DNA of 64,000 bases. It comes from Neoscytalidium dimidiatum. Lineage: Eukaryota > Ascomycota > Dothideomycetes > Botryosphaeriales > Botryosphaeriaceae. Position 1 is the stretch's first letter. Each line of letters begins with the position of its first letter. The notes under the pieces are model-generated. The model searched no databases, was not told the origin of the DNA, and was given only the letters and a program-made list of their open reading frames with translations. Location: NCBI GenBank assembly GCA_037367355.1, contig CM074703.1:2232001-2296000 (forward strand), read 5' to 3'. The position numbers and the translations under genes are program-made. Positions 34,973-46,917 of the stretch are shown here, piece after piece.

Positions 34973-37900
34973 CTACTCCAAGAACACCGGAATCCCATAC
35001 ACCACCGCAGCTGCGCCGTTCAAATACCTCAAATAGCAAGCGCTCCTACTCTTCGCCACGGCCTCATCCAAACCCATCCTACTCTTTCCTCCAGTATCCC
35101 TTTCCGCGCCAGCAGTAGCGGCCTTCTTCCCCCTACTTTGGCTGCGACTTTTACTCGGCGTCTTCGGCGCAGCACCTCTGCGCCCGGGCGTCTTGGGCTC
35201 AGGCGTCCTCTCTTCCTCCTGCTGTGGCTGCTGGAACAGCCCCCACTTCTGCAGCGTCGCAACGGCGAAGCGGTCGCAGTCTCTGTCCGTGACGTCCCAG
35301 AGCATGCCGAGGACGGCGGGAACGCCGGCGGTGAGGTACGCGCACAGCATCCCCGAGGGCTCAAAGGCGCCGTTATCGGTGACGTGCGCGGAACTGCAGC
35401 CGAAGAGGAGGGAAGTCGCGAGTGGAGTCTTCGTCTCCTGTCTCACTTCCTCTCCGTCGCTAGGGGTTGGCGAGGTGGAAGAGGAGGGGGACGAGGACGA
35501 CCGGCAGAGCAGCTTTTTGACGGTACGGCCGCGGATGTACTGCGCGCCGCTGCCGTGGCCGAAATAGAGGAGGATGTCCTTGGTCGCGAGGGAGTTCTCG
35601 AACGTCTTCTCGTCAGGCACGCAGCCGATCAGGTGCTGCCACATACCCGGCGCAGTCTCGAGCGGGGGTGCGAGCGTCTCTTGCGTGCGCTTCAGGTCGC
35701 CACCTGGATTAAGTAAGCTGGTTCCAGTTAGGGTCGAAATTGGGATGTAGTGGCCGCCTTCTTTCGCATCTGCGTCTTCCTGGTCAGGGAAGCTGTGCTT
35801 GCTCGCGCGGGCGGCGATGAGGCGCTCCTGCAGTGCAGACATGGACGGGAGGCGGGAGATCGAGAGGGACTGGAGAGAAGGAAGTGACTCCCAAGGGAAA
35901 GCGTGGAGATTCTTGTCCAGAATGAGGATTGTGTGCTGGTTCTGCGTCGGCTCGGCACCTTCATGGAACGCGCGGAGCGCGTCCAGCATCTCGATGATGA
36001 TGGAGTCAAAGTCGATCTCATCATAAGCGTTCCTTTCGCCGTTAAACTGCAGAATATCCACAACAAAGTAGACCAGATCCATCAATGGTTCGTCTAGATC
36101 CACGCCATCATCAGGGTTGCCAAGTCCCACAAATAGCTCTAGGATCCTCGAGTCGAGGTTCGTCTTCGACTTTTGTCCCTTCCCTTGCCGGCTCGGCAAG
36201 TGCCGGTCTAGGATATTTTCAAAGCTCTTCTGAAATCTGCATAACAGCGCTCTGTCACCCTTTTTCCTGAAGATACCGCGGAAGCCGCCCAGCCAAATGT
36301 TTTCAATGTTGGCAAGGAGATCACCGAGACGGGCATCGAGAGCCTCACGTTCGGCCCACCACTCCGTCTTCGCACCCTTTTTGCTCATATCCGGAGTGTT
36401 GCGCGTGCTAAAATTTGACAGCTCGATGATCTCCTGCAGCTCGGCCTTGCCCTCCTCAAAGCCAAAAATCTCTTCATCCATGTCGCGAGAGTTGTGTCGT
36501 GCCATTGGAAGTCTTAAGATGAACGGAGATTGGTACGGCACATATCTCGTAATGTATAGCTCATCACGCGCTTCGTTAAGCGACAATGATACTGCCGTCC
36601 AGCCTTGAGGGATGATATTCACGTACTCGGTCTGGAATTCCGCAGCTGTAAGCTGTGCAGGCTTTTGCCGATCGTCGAAAAGACCGGGCCAAGTCATCAA
36701 GCTCTCGCGGTTCACGGGCTGATGCTCGATAGAGATAGCAAGTTGTTCCAACTGCAATGCGTTTGCTTTGGGTAACTCCGTCAGATATGCAGCGTACAAT
36801 GGATGTAGAGAGCCCTTGACACCCTTGGGAGTCGTAGCGGAAAGGAGAATAGTGACTTCGTTAAGCATGCTGCACACCTTCTTCACTGAGGATGTTGACG
36901 AAGTGTGCACTGCTTGGCTTTGAACCTCCGCAATACAATCTCGAGCCTTCTTCAACAGGGTAGCAAAGTCTTCCTTGGCAGCTTTCTTCCCTTTTGTCCC
37001 TTTCTTTGTAACAGGCACTACTGGTGATGAAGTATCAGCGATGGAAAGGTAAGATGGTCTGGCTTGGGACGGCTCAGAAAGTTTCCGATCACCCCTGGAC
37101 AGTGCTGGAAATGAAATCGTAGACTCTGGTAGAGCATTGAATGTGAAATCAGCCGCTATCTCCTTCATTGCCTCCGACATTAGGGAACGGAATCGAGTCG
37201 ATTGATGTTGGACAGCTGCCTCTTGACCAAGCTTCAGCTCAGCCGCCTCCTCGATTAGAGTGACAGCCTCAGAGAGGCGGTCTCTGGCAAGCAGCAACGC
37301 GGCTTTGCGGCAGAGAATGGTCGCTTCAATTCCTTCAAGAAGGGGGCATTCATTGGCCATCTTCTGAGGAGGTGGTGCCGCTTTCGCTGATGTGGTCTTG
37401 CGTACTGATGCCTTGGTCACTGCTTTATTCGTCCTTCTGGTAGCGGCAGCCCTTTGGGAAGCCATCCGGCCTCGTGAGGGTGCTTCCTCGAGCTTCATAC
37501 TCGATATCTTGTCAACTATTTCCACCTCGCCGGACGACAGGATTTCCAGATTTTGGATGAAGGTGGGGTCGGAGATGCTCTTGATAATGGCGCTAGCTTT
37601 GTCGTACTTTTCAATAGCCTCGCCTTCTTCCTCAAGAAGTTGACGGAGCTGAGCACTTGTCGAATGATAAAGAGCCAGATCAATGCTAGAGGTCAGCTGT
37701 TTGACGCTTATATCAGCTTTGACTAGACAATCAGAGGCGTCATCCAACTTGTTGCTCTCCAGATAGTACTGCGCGGTGTTGCTGAGATTGTGAACAGTGA
37801 ATGGAGCTGCTGCAACAGCAGCAGCAACCTTCGAAGCTTGCTCCGAAAAGTATATAGCTTCTTGTAGCATCCCTTGGTGGGCGAAAACACTAGCGAGCTG

Positions 37901-40900
37901 CGACAGTCCGCGGAATATTGATGGCACGAAGGACCAAAAGGCAGCGCCGGCAAGCGCTCCATGTGTCATTGACATAGCGGGTGGACTGTTGTTGTTCTCG
38001 TTGTTTCGAACAGACATCCTCCCAAGCCCGTCGGTGACATCCTCTAGCTTACTTTCGGGGTTCGCTGGATCAGTCATTTCGTTTCTAGTCTTTCGATTTT
38101 CGACGGTGAGCCAGATCTTCCTGTTCAGGTTTACGCATTGCTTCGCGTATGCCAATGCTTCACTTGGGAAGCCAGAGCTTAGCGAGAGGAGGGAGTAGAC
38201 ATGTGATGCTTCGGATAGCAGCTGGTTGTACCGTAGTCGAGTTGAGAAAGACGCGGAAGATCTTGTCATAGCACAGACCGTCGGATCATTCTGAACAAGT
38301 TCCCGAGCTGCTGCCAGCGTTTCGCCACTAAGGGGTCATTAGCAAGCATTAAAAGGATTTATATTCACTGGCTATTACCATTTGTCCAAATTCCCAAGTA
38401 CCAGCATGTACTCGGCGTATGCAAGATGCCACTGGAGAACAGCTTCCGTCGGGACGTCTCCAGTGTCCAGAATAGCCTGAGCTTTAGCCAGAACAGTACC
38501 AGCTTTGCCGGAGTAGCCCATACGAGCGTACTGTGCGCCCATGCTCGCGAGTACTTGAACTAGCTTGGCGCAATTCGTAGGAATTTGCAGCTCAAGTCCC
38601 TTGCTCATCAGGCTTAGAACCGGTAATCTCATGAAATCAAGACCCTTCATGCCTAAAAAGTCCGACACCACCTGGAGTTGAGACATCCAGGCCTCGAAGG
38701 CATCGATCCTGGGTAGTAGTTGAGACCACGAATCTACGCTGCTGAGGATACCTTGCCAAACCCTGATAGGCTTCTGAACTTCATCAGCAGCCGGTGGCGA
38801 TTTCAGCAAAGCAATGCCCATCGTGTGAGATGCTGCATAGTGGTCTTGATACTGGCTGAGACAGACGTCACGACCAAGATGTGTATCGGACTTGATAGCG
38901 CAAGCAACAGCCTTGGAGAAAAGATCTTGGTCCAGAATTTCGTGACAGTCTACTCCCAGTTGGAGGATGTAGGTTGCGATACGCTGGCGCCTCAGAGGGT
39001 AGCTAGCCACATCATAGAGTTCGAGAAGTTCTATTATGATGCTGCGGATGGAGTTGCGAAGAGCATTGGTGGGTTTACGAGACTTGGCATGCGTCTCGCA
39101 GCAAAGAATCAGTTGCACCTCCAGCAATACCGACCTTTCGATCGGCTCAACTTCTCTTGTATCGAAGAACAATGATTTCTCGTCATTACTTTGGCTTTGT
39201 CGAAGTGAGACCAAATGAAGAGCTGTGGCTGTTTTCAAGAAGCTCGCTGGTTTCCCCTCCTGCATTGCCTGCTGAAGTGAACCAACAGCCGCACCAGCAG
39301 CCGCGTCTCGGAGAGCTCCGTAACCTATTTGTGCTTGAATAGATTCGATGTATGCCTTCTCTGCCTCTTCGTATTTTCGCATTTCCTCAAGCACTTCTCC
39401 GAGCTTTTCAAGTTTAAGGAGGAGCAGACCTGAAAGCTTCTCCTCTTCTGATCGGTCTAGCAGAATGTCGACGGAACTTCTAAGAGGCTGAAGGAGAGCA
39501 TCGCTGGAAGGATCTTTTTTCCGGAGATATGCGAAAAACAGCCAATACAGACCGGAGAGCTTGACAAAGGGGCGCCCGAGTGCGGTAGAGAATTGTTGAT
39601 GTTGCTTAGAATTTTCCGGATAGATGGCCTCGATTCCGGAAAGGATAAATCGACAATCATCCAGGATACACCTTAACGAATCCCAGGTAATTGATTCAGT
39701 GGATATCAAGGTTTTGCAGCAGGTTGTCGCGGAGTCTAGGAACCCTTTCACAACTTTAGATGCAAAATGCAACCTTTCCCCATATCTTATGGATGCCTGA
39801 GCGTCTGAGCCTTCACCTGGTGATGTCCCGACATATCTGGCCAGGAAATGCGTACATGTAGAGACGATGACGAAGCATTTGTTACGAAGCCCCGGTTCTT
39901 CCTTCGCATCAACGAAGGTCTTGGTTGCGGATCTTCTCAGGCTGGAGACTTCGGTCAAAAGAGTGTCCAAATCGGTAGAGTCGCCTCTCAAGCTGCCGTC
40001 CAGACTTTTGAGCGCAAAATCAATATTGGCGTCTAGGTCTCCATTTTGCCCATTGGAGGCTTTACTGTCAAAGGATAGGGTAGCAATCCGAATGCGGGTG
40101 GCCGCTAGTGCCGCCTCTGATGCCTGGCGGCCTTTAGAGCCCACGCTCTGACTCTTGACCCACTTCATGGCCTCGTCACCCAGGTCTGCTGACTGAGCAA
40201 GCAAGCTCATCGTAGTACAAATGCTCCTATCTCGTGCTTTGGCTCCCGTAGCAGCCTCTAGTTCTCTCAGCTTCTCCATGGCCAGGTTGTACTTTGCCAA
40301 TGGTGCTGATCCAGACCTTCTTGAAAAAGCGCCAAGGCATTTCGAGAAAGGTTCTAGAAGCTCTTTCTCCACATCGCCCTGGTGTCCTGATAGTGCCCAC
40401 CATTTGGAACGAATCTCGAAGGCCAAGGTTTGTAGCTGAAAGACAATATTAGGACAAGGACTTGATGTTGCATGACGCGCCGTGGAGTCCTCGGAGGTAG
40501 ATATGCTAGGACACAGAGAGAGAAGCATCTGGGCGACGGTTTCTAATTGGCGGGCGACCTTGTCCTTGTTTCCGGGGGTTTTCGCAAGATGCAAGAGAAA
40601 ATTGATCGGCGATGATGGAGAGGATTGTCTGAGAAAGTCGAACGCAGATTCGATAGTCGCAGGCCGCTTGCTGCTTGCAATAATCTTGAGGACGTACAGC
40701 TGGTGGTTGACCGCCAGCTGCAAAGCCGGGCTGTCCCGGTCAACGTCTCCGAAATTGAGCAAACCTGCTAAAGTTTCTTTATCTGTTGTCTCGCCATCAT
40801 TACTCAAGCCTCCCGTGGCTTCTGCCTTTAAGCGGAGATGTGTCTCCAGCCTTTTCTTCAGAACCCGGAGTTCCTTCGCAGCAAGGCCATCTAGACCGTG

Positions 40901-41578
40901 CGGAATTAACTTTCCAACCAACGACAACATGCCGGTCTCGAGCTGCAATGCCGGCAAATCTTTCCTCGAAGTCCTCCATGCCTCTGAGGTTCTTAAGTAT
41001 GCGAAAGCCAATCGTGCGCACTCGGCCAGCGCAACGATGTTCGCGGGTGTTCCGGATTTCGTGGACGAATTAGATGATGACTTTGTTAGGCTTGAGCACT
41101 TGTTGGGTTCGTTAGAAATTTCGCTGAGGGTTCTTTGCGCAGGCGGTCTTTTCGACTCCGACGAGGTTGAGGTGGTTCGTGAGCGCTGAGTCTGGGTGAC
41201 GGCGGAGGCGACGCGGGCATGTGACTTTGGCTGAGGCCTGAGGGCGTCGCTGAGAGCCTTTAATGATGAGTTGACGACTTCAGTAGCAAGAAGGAACTTG
41301 TCGCGGGGGCCGAGAGCGGGATGAGCGTCTGCATGGATGTTGACGTCCGCCTTCGTCTTCGTCTTCGATCGCTGTCGTGCAGTAGCCTTCGCATCCTGTG
41401 GTCGAGCATTCTTCGGCTTGATATTCTCCTTGTGTTGGGTAATGTTGCTCTTCGCTCCAGCACCGAGTAGATCCTGCAAGGCTCGGACGGCCGCGTCGGA
41501 GCATGTATGGTGGACTTGAAGAGCCTGCTTGAGGGCGTCGAGGTCGGGGCGCGTGAGCTTTGCGTCGGTTGCCGTCAT
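34973..41578 (-). CDS. Separase (peptidase C50, ESP1/Cut1/BimB family)
   Basis: Exon 1 (38379-41578) and exon 2 (34973-38327) join over a 51-nt intron (GTAATA...TAG) to give 2184 residues, a normal separase length. The N-terminal two-thirds is a long helical-repeat region. The C-terminal protease domain holds 'ILLYFGHGSGAQYIRGRTVK' with catalytic His at about 1991 (codon 35555-35557). It also holds 'SLLFGCSSAHVTDNG' with catalytic Cys at about 2044 (codon 35396-35398). 'GMLCAYLTAGVPAVLGMLWD' and the terminal 'YLNGAAAVVYGIPVF' follow. Separase cleaves cohesin (Scc1/Rad21) at anaphase once securin is destroyed. A Ser-rich, acidic insertion separates His and Cys by 53 residues, whereas yeast and human enzymes have 26. 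A second basic, Pro/Ser-rich insertion follows the 'LQKWGLF' helix. The start was chosen at 'MTATDAKLTRPDLDALKQAL', because the upstream in-frame Met leads through promoter-like sequence. Confidence 0.96.
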
Positions 41579-41866
41579 GTCGGCAAGGCATGCGAGGGCA
41601 GAAAGGAATGGATGGTGAAGTAGGTAGGACACATGGAGATGCCAGCTGCGGGACGGGGCGCGAGTCTGGTGACGCAGTGCTGTGCTGCGCTCTGGGCGGG
41701 CGGGCCAGAGCCGCGAACGCTGCCAAGGCTCGCTCTGTTGGCACGGCAACGCCCAAAGGACCCTTCCAGGGTCGCCGGCGTCCCATCAACTTTCCACTCG
41801 CACTGCCGCTACCGCTCTTTCACGTTCCGCAATTCGCGTCGCGTAATGCTCTTCAATTCAGCTGTG

Positions 41867-42648
41867 CTATCTAGACGGCTTGGTCCCCCGACATAACACA
41901 AACGGAAACTCCACGGACGTCCTTCCCCCAGCTTCTGCGGGATCTACAGCCTTCTTCAGGGAAAATACTCTCTGGACCGACACGTCTACAAACCCCACAT
42001 CCTTCAGGTGCTGCGCGACCTCGTCTGGTCTCAAGCCGTACTCCACCACGCTGCCACGTTTATCAGACGGATAAAACAGTGCGGATTCGGGCCCCTCGTT
42101 CTCGAAATCAATCAACACTGTTTGTCCGCCGGGAGCCAGACTGAAAAGCGAGATTTGGAACCAGTCTTTCAGGACAGGCCAGTTCTGTGTTGTCTGACTG
42201 CTGATGATCAAATTCCATCGCCTCGTCGCTTCCGCTGGCGCCCCGTCCACCTTTTGTACGAGCTTCGCCAATGTCTGAGGTGCAACCTGGAAGTCTGGAG
42301 TGTCTCGATTGAAATGTATGGCCTCCATGTGCTGAGCGCCTTGGTGCGCAGCCTTCGCGTTGAACGCCGCCACCTCTGCCTCTGAAAACGCGATGCCAGT
42401 CAATGTGTGCACATGGGGCGCCAACATGGACGAGAGGATGCCACTTCCGCAATCGACTTCGAGGACATCGGGTTCTAGAGGGCGTCCGGGTCAGCTGTCT
42501 GCCTGAGAATCTAGAGATCATAGCCAAGCTTACTCTGTTGGCCATATTGAAGCTGGGGGACATGTTGTAGGAGGGCGCTGTATGAAAGTTCGCAGGTGGT
42601 GATGCGTGCAGAGTCTGCCTCGCCGAAGCGACTAGGGTCGGCAGCCAT
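41867..42648 (-). CDS. Class I SAM-dependent methyltransferase
   Basis: Exon 1 (42534-42648) and exon 2 (41867-42474), with a 59-nt intron (GTAAGC...TAG), give 240 residues. Motif I reads 'DVLEVDCGSGILSSM' (about residues 42-56), the glycine-rich S-adenosylmethionine loop. A later strand 'WNLIISSQTTQNW' and 'LFSLAPGGQTVLIDFENEG' match motifs II and III of Rossmann-type methyltransferases. The C-terminus 'VSVQRVFSLKKAV...EFPFVLCRGTK' is a typical last beta hairpin. It resembles small cytosolic methyltransferases of the UbiE/CoQ5-like superfamily, but the substrate is unknown. Its stop is about 290 bp upstream of the separase start, on the same strand. Confidence 0.82.
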
Positions 42649-43183
42649 GCTCGAATGTGTTTGTTTATCTTTCAAGCCTGGTCGAGGTGGTGAGTGTAGG
42701 GCTGCGCTACCTGGGCGCAGAAGAGAGCCAATCTTGCGGAGGTGAGACCGATTTCACCTGCTGATTCACGCACGAAAGTGATGATACGAAGTCGCGAGCC
42801 GGTGGGCGCTTACTTCCAGCCGGTGCGCTGCACTAAGTGCGGCATGATAATAAGTACACCGAAGGATCGAAACTAAACTACCCCGCCGCATCCTGTTCGA
42901 ACAAGCGATGGGTGCTACAGGAACGGCCCGATATGCCAGTTCCGCGCGAACTTGACCGTGGTGTTCTGCCCACTGGCGCTACAGGTGCCCCCTCGAGCCG
43001 TGGCCCAAGCTTACGAATTGTCAGCTTTTCGGGATCCTTCATCCTCCTTGATCTTGCGTTTAGGCCCCCAAATTCCCCGCCATAGATGAAAAGGTGCGTG
43101 AAGCAAGACATCTTTGATGAGAAAGTCGCGTCTGAGCATGCAAAACCCAGGTTTTCCCTTCCGGGGAAGATTTGGCGAGATAA
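42649..43183. other. Intergenic region
   Basis: 535 bp between two minus-strand genes: promoter of the methyltransferase and 3' end of the monooxygenase. No gene is seen. Confidence 0.35.
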
Positions 43184-44563
43184 TTAGGGCTCCCGATGCC
43201 GCGGCCCTCGCCGTGGTGCCATTCCAGCCTTGGCTTTATCTAACTCCCGCTGTACATCTTCGTTCCACACTGACCGAAATCTTTGTATAGACACTTCTTC
43301 GAGCTTCGCAGAATCAAGTCCTACGCCATCTTCGAGACCGCTGAGTGCCAGTCCGCTCAGCCTGCTTAAATCTACCACACGCTGCGTACGCTGTCTACGC
43401 ACACCATCGTACGCCTGAAACACGTTTTGCAAATCCTCCGCTTTCTCCGCTTCTCCTAAGAGATTGCTCAACACATAGGCGTCTTCCATTGCCTGCCCTG
43501 CCCCCGCTCCGAGATGCGGTGTAGTTGCATGTGCAGCATCCCCTAATAGACACACCCGACCGCGGCAATATGTCTTTTGATGGTGATAGTCGAAGAGCGC
43601 CCATTTCTCCATCGTACCGTATTTAGACAGGAAGTCGATCAGGGCTGGATGCCATCCTTGAAGCTCGGTTGTCATCTCTTCTTTTGTAGAAGGCGAGAGC
43701 CATGCATCATGACTCCATGCACCCTCATGTTTAGCTCGAGATGCCACGACGTTGATGAGCTTCCCGTGCTCAACAGGGTAGGTGACTATGTAACCACCGT
43801 TTCCGACATACATTTGGCCATTGAAAGTCTGTTCGGTGCCCATGGCCTTTTCAAAAGCTTCAGACGGTACCATGGCCCGGAAAGCATAGCTGCCAGAGAA
43901 GACCGGCTGTGCCTCAGGCCCGTGGATGTAGTCTCTCGCCCTGCTTTTGATGCCATCGCAGCCAATAGCAGCGCTCGCAATCGCCGAAGTGCCGTCCGAG
44001 AAAAAAAGCTGTACACCTCCACCTTCATCGGCGTTGCGTTCTTCAACTTTTGTCAAAGATTTGTTGAACGACGCTGTTCCTTTAGGGACTAGCTTGATGA
44101 TTTCGTCAAGAAATTTGGCGCGATGGACACAACATCTCAACGACAAGTTAGACGAGTTGATCGCATTGCGTTCATTCTTCAGGTCAAACAACCACGCGCC
44201 GGGGTCTTTCACTCTCTCCCCGTTCACAGCTCTGTCGGCTTCTTGGCACTGAGAGGGCTGGCCATGGCGGAAGGACAAAAACGTTTCCTGGAGCTCTGGC
44301 GAGGCGTTGAAGGTTGCGTGCTTGGCGAGAGCTTCTTGCAACTCAGGCGAGATCAAGCCGAGCGAGCGCACGGCATTTGGACCAAACGCAACGCCGGCTC
44401 CGATCTCGCCAAAGCTCCTTGCAGCCTCGTAGATGTGAAAAGGGACGCGGTGGGCAAGGAGGCCAACGGCCAGAACGACGCCACCCAGGCCACCGCCCAC
44501 GATCGCGACGGTAAAAGGTTTGGAGGATTCTTCCCCAGAGCGCTCGCTTGCAGGAGCTACCAT
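43184..44563 (-). CDS. FAD-dependent aromatic monooxygenase (salicylate hydroxylase-like)
   Basis: A single exon of 459 residues. The FAD-binding Rossmann motif 'VAIVGGGLGGVVLAVGLL' (about residues 19-36) is followed by 'YEAARSFGEIGAGVAFGPNA'. The 'AAIGCDGIKSRAR' motif (DG fingerprint contacting FAD and NAD(P)H) and 'GRVCLLGDAAHATTPHLGAG' (GD motif binding the FAD ribityl chain) place it in class A flavoprotein monooxygenases. Salicylate or 6-hydroxynicotinate hydroxylases are the closest described relatives. Such enzymes hydroxylate, often with decarboxylation, aromatic acids using NAD(P)H and O2 in the cytosol. The substrate cannot be read from sequence. All cofactor motifs are intact. It is divergent from the F-box-like gene at 45403. 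Confidence 0.9.
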   Translation of the reverse strand: MVAPASERSGEESSKPFTVAIVGGGLGGVVLAVGLLAHRVPFHIYEAARSFGEIGAGVAFGPNAVRSLGLISPELQEALAKHATFNASPELQETFLSFRHGQPSQCQEADRAVNGERVKDPGAWLFDLKNERNAINSSNLSLRCCVHRAKFLDEIIKLVPKGTASFNKSLTKVEERNADEGGGVQLFFSDGTSAIASAAIGCDGIKSRARDYIHGPEAQPVFSGSYAFRAMVPSEAFEKAMGTEQTFNGQMYVGNGGYIVTYPVEHGKLINVVASRAKHEGAWSHDAWLSPSTKEEMTTELQGWHPALIDFLSKYGTMEKWALFDYHHQKTYCRGRVCLLGDAAHATTPHLGAGAGQAMEDAYVLSNLLGEAEKAEDLQNVFQAYDGVRRQRTQRVVDLSRLSGLALSGLEDGVGLDSAKLEEVSIQRFRSVWNEDVQRELDKAKAGMAPRRGPRHREP

Positions 44564-45402
44564 ATTGAAACAAACGACACAGGAATGGCCGGAGGATTGA
44601 TCTGTCGCAAGGAGGCAGGTTAAATGGGCGCCACGGGATTACGGCTTACTCCGCCCTCGATGCGTGCTTATCGTCCTAACCGCAGCGGGAGTGGAGCCTG
44701 GCCGGGAAGCTGCCAGATCGACAATTAAATACCCGCCCGCCGGCTGAGCCTATCAGGCAGATGCGCGTATCCGCCTGCACCGCAGGCCTCGCTCGGTCTG
44801 GGCGAGCGTGACTCGGGCCAATCACAGTCACGTGCGACGAGCAGGTCCGGGGTGCACGTCGTTTGCTCGCGGTGCAGGCTGCAGGGCGCAGGGTGTAGGG
44901 CAGGGAGTAGGGTGCACGCATGCTTAGCTCCGCAGCATCTTGCGCAACGCTTGATTCATGCGCGGCGGTTCGGTGGGATTACTCGCATGCTACGACGCAA
45001 CACGAACAAAGAGGAAGCGCTCTCACGAGGCCAGCGTGCATTAAATGCGCGGCGCCAGCCGAGTGGGTGGGACTGACTGCTGCCTCCCGAAGCTTCCTCG
45101 CGAGGTCGCCCCGCCGCGCGCCTGCACTTGATATACTGACGTGCTGCTGCCGCTTTCGACCACTTTCCTTTGCACTCCAACCTTGCTGAAATCGGCCTCG
45201 TGTAACCCCATCGGCAGGCGCGGGAGGCAGCGTTTGGAAGGAGTCAGCCCGCTGGTGACACGACGCCTGCATCTTCCCGAGTCGATCATTTCCCCGGCTT
45301 TTCCCTTGGGGCTCAACCCAGAAGCCCGCCCATGCACCGCGCTCCTCTCCCTTAAAACTGCCCTCGCAGCAAATCGGCCGCCGACGCCGCTCAGCTTCGA
45401 CC
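44564..45402. promoter_or_regulatory. Divergent intergenic region
   Basis: 839 bp between the monooxygenase (minus) and the F-box-like gene (plus). A GC-rich segment at about 44870-44925 contains imperfect direct repeats of a GCAGGG-type unit. No coding gene is supported, although GC-driven open frames occur on both strands. Confidence 0.4.
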
Positions 45403-46917
45403 ATGGCTTCCGCCGCCACTGCCGCAGACATCTGCTGGGGGATAAGCAAGAAGACCAACCGCCGCTGCGCTAACAAAGCGAAGGCTGCCGCGCCCGGCTA
45501 CCTCCCAACCTGCCACCAGCACCGTGACCAGCTGCTGCGTCCTGGAACATGCAAGTACGCTGTCAATCCCAAGACCGGAGCACTATGCAAACGCCTCTTC
45601 CACTGGGACCCGCCGCCACCGCACTTTGAGCTCTGCCCCGACCATCAGAACACGCCCCAAGGACCATGCTACTTCCTCCGGCTTCCTGTCGAGCTACGGA
45701 TGGAGATATTCAAGTACCTGCTGCCGTCGGGACTGACTGTTGGCGGCACTCCACCTCGTGTTCAAACGCTCAAGCGCATCAAGGAGTTCCTCCCTCTTCT
45801 TCTCATCAGCAAGCAGATCGGCGCGGAAGCGCGGGACTACCTGTACGGCAGCACGACATTTCATCTCGAACTGGGTCCAATGGGAGCTACCATCGGCAAT
45901 CGCTACCTCTACCGCCCACGAGGCGCTGAAGACCGCGGAGAGACGGATAGCAGCTTCGCGAAAGCCTTAGATATACGCCAACGGCTGAACTTCTCCTGCG
46001 TCAAGAACTACAATCTCGAGATCATTGTGCAGAATGCTTCCAGCTTGGAAGGCTGGTCGGAGGAGGTGGAAATCTACGACCTCCGAGATAGCGTCTCTGC
46101 CATCCTTCCCTACCTCGCTCGAGCTCAGCATCTCCACCGTCTCACCGTCCGCGTTGTCTTCTGTGGCTTCGATCGCTGGTCGCCTTCTCAAGCTCTTCAA
46201 AACTTCAAGCTTATCACCCAGCCCTTCACCACGTCTCTCCGTAACGTCACAACCCCCATTATCGAACCGCCTTGGAAAGGCAATGGCACTCAATACGTCA
46301 ATTGTTCCTCCCCCAACGAACTCCCCGATTTATGGACAGCACCCCTCTACGGCCCGCTCGTCTCCGCCACTGACCCGGCCTTCCTGGCATACAAAACGCT
46401 ATTCCAGACCGTCGTCGCCGGCAGCATTCCCACTCCGCGCAAGCCACCCATCGCGCGCATGTTCTCGGCATTCAAGCAAGTCTATCTGGAGGGCGCAGCG
46501 CACATGCGGGTCGTACCAACTGGCGCAGCCAACTACCTGCACCGTGCACGCGTGGCCCGCGAGTCCAACGACGTCGACGCCTTCTACGCCGCTCGTAACG
46601 ATTTCGTCAAGCAGTGGAACGCGCACCTAGAGAGCCAGTACGGCGAATTGGCTCGCGTCAATTCCCTTGTGCTCGGTATGTTCGGCGAGGACGCGTGGGA
46701 CCCACGCGCGCTGTTGCAGCTGGCGAGTCCGCCAATGGAGGAAATGCCATTTTTGTGCAGTGGCGGCGGGATCGGGAGCAGCGCGAGTGGAGCGGCTAAC
46801 GTGGGGGAGTACGGTGGGCCTACTACCGCTGGTGGTCATGGTGGTATGAATGGAGCCGCCGCGCATGGGGGCGATGCGTGGTTAGGCGGTTACCAATGGG
46901 GAATGGATCAAGCATAG
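45403..46917 (+). CDS. F-box-like protein with tandem N-terminal Cys/His modules
   Basis: A single exon of 504 residues. The N-terminus contains two similar modules, C-x10-C-x14-C-x2-H (C11, C22, C37, H40) and C-x11-C-x15-C-x2-H (C50, C62, C78, H81). Each starts with a 'C-x-n-K/T-x-C' turn and ends 'CHQH' or 'CPDH', suggesting two small zinc knuckles. Directly after comes 'CYFLRLPVELRMEIFKYLLP', a good F-box-like helix (about residues 89-108). 'LISKQIGAEARDYLYGSTTF' follows, common in fungal F-box/DUF proteins. The C-terminal ~70 residues are Gly/Ala/His-rich and low complexity. A role as a substrate adaptor of an SCF-type ubiquitin ligase is plausible, but I do not recognise a named orthologue. 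Confidence 0.85.
   Translation: MASAATAADICWGISKKTNRRCANKAKAAAPGYLPTCHQHRDQLLRPGTCKYAVNPKTGALCKRLFHWDPPPPHFELCPDHQNTPQGPCYFLRLPVELRMEIFKYLLPSGLTVGGTPPRVQTLKRIKEFLPLLLISKQIGAEARDYLYGSTTFHLELGPMGATIGNRYLYRPRGAEDRGETDSSFAKALDIRQRLNFSCVKNYNLEIIVQNASSLEGWSEEVEIYDLRDSVSAILPYLARAQHLHRLTVRVVFCGFDRWSPSQALQNFKLITQPFTTSLRNVTTPIIEPPWKGNGTQYVNCSSPNELPDLWTAPLYGPLVSATDPAFLAYKTLFQTVVAGSIPTPRKPPIARMFSAFKQVYLEGAAHMRVVPTGAANYLHRARVARESNDVDAFYAARNDFVKQWNAHLESQYGELARVNSLVLGMFGEDAWDPRALLQLASPPMEEMPFLCSGGGIGSSASGAANVGEYGGPTTAGGHGGMNGAAAHGGDAWLGGYQWGMDQA

Noticed and set aside
35138..35716. 192-residue plus-strand open frame
   Set aside because: It lies entirely antisense to the conserved separase protease domain, so it is a shadow of that gene.
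40482..41189. 235-residue plus-strand open frame
   Set aside because: It is antisense to separase exon 1 and has no motif.
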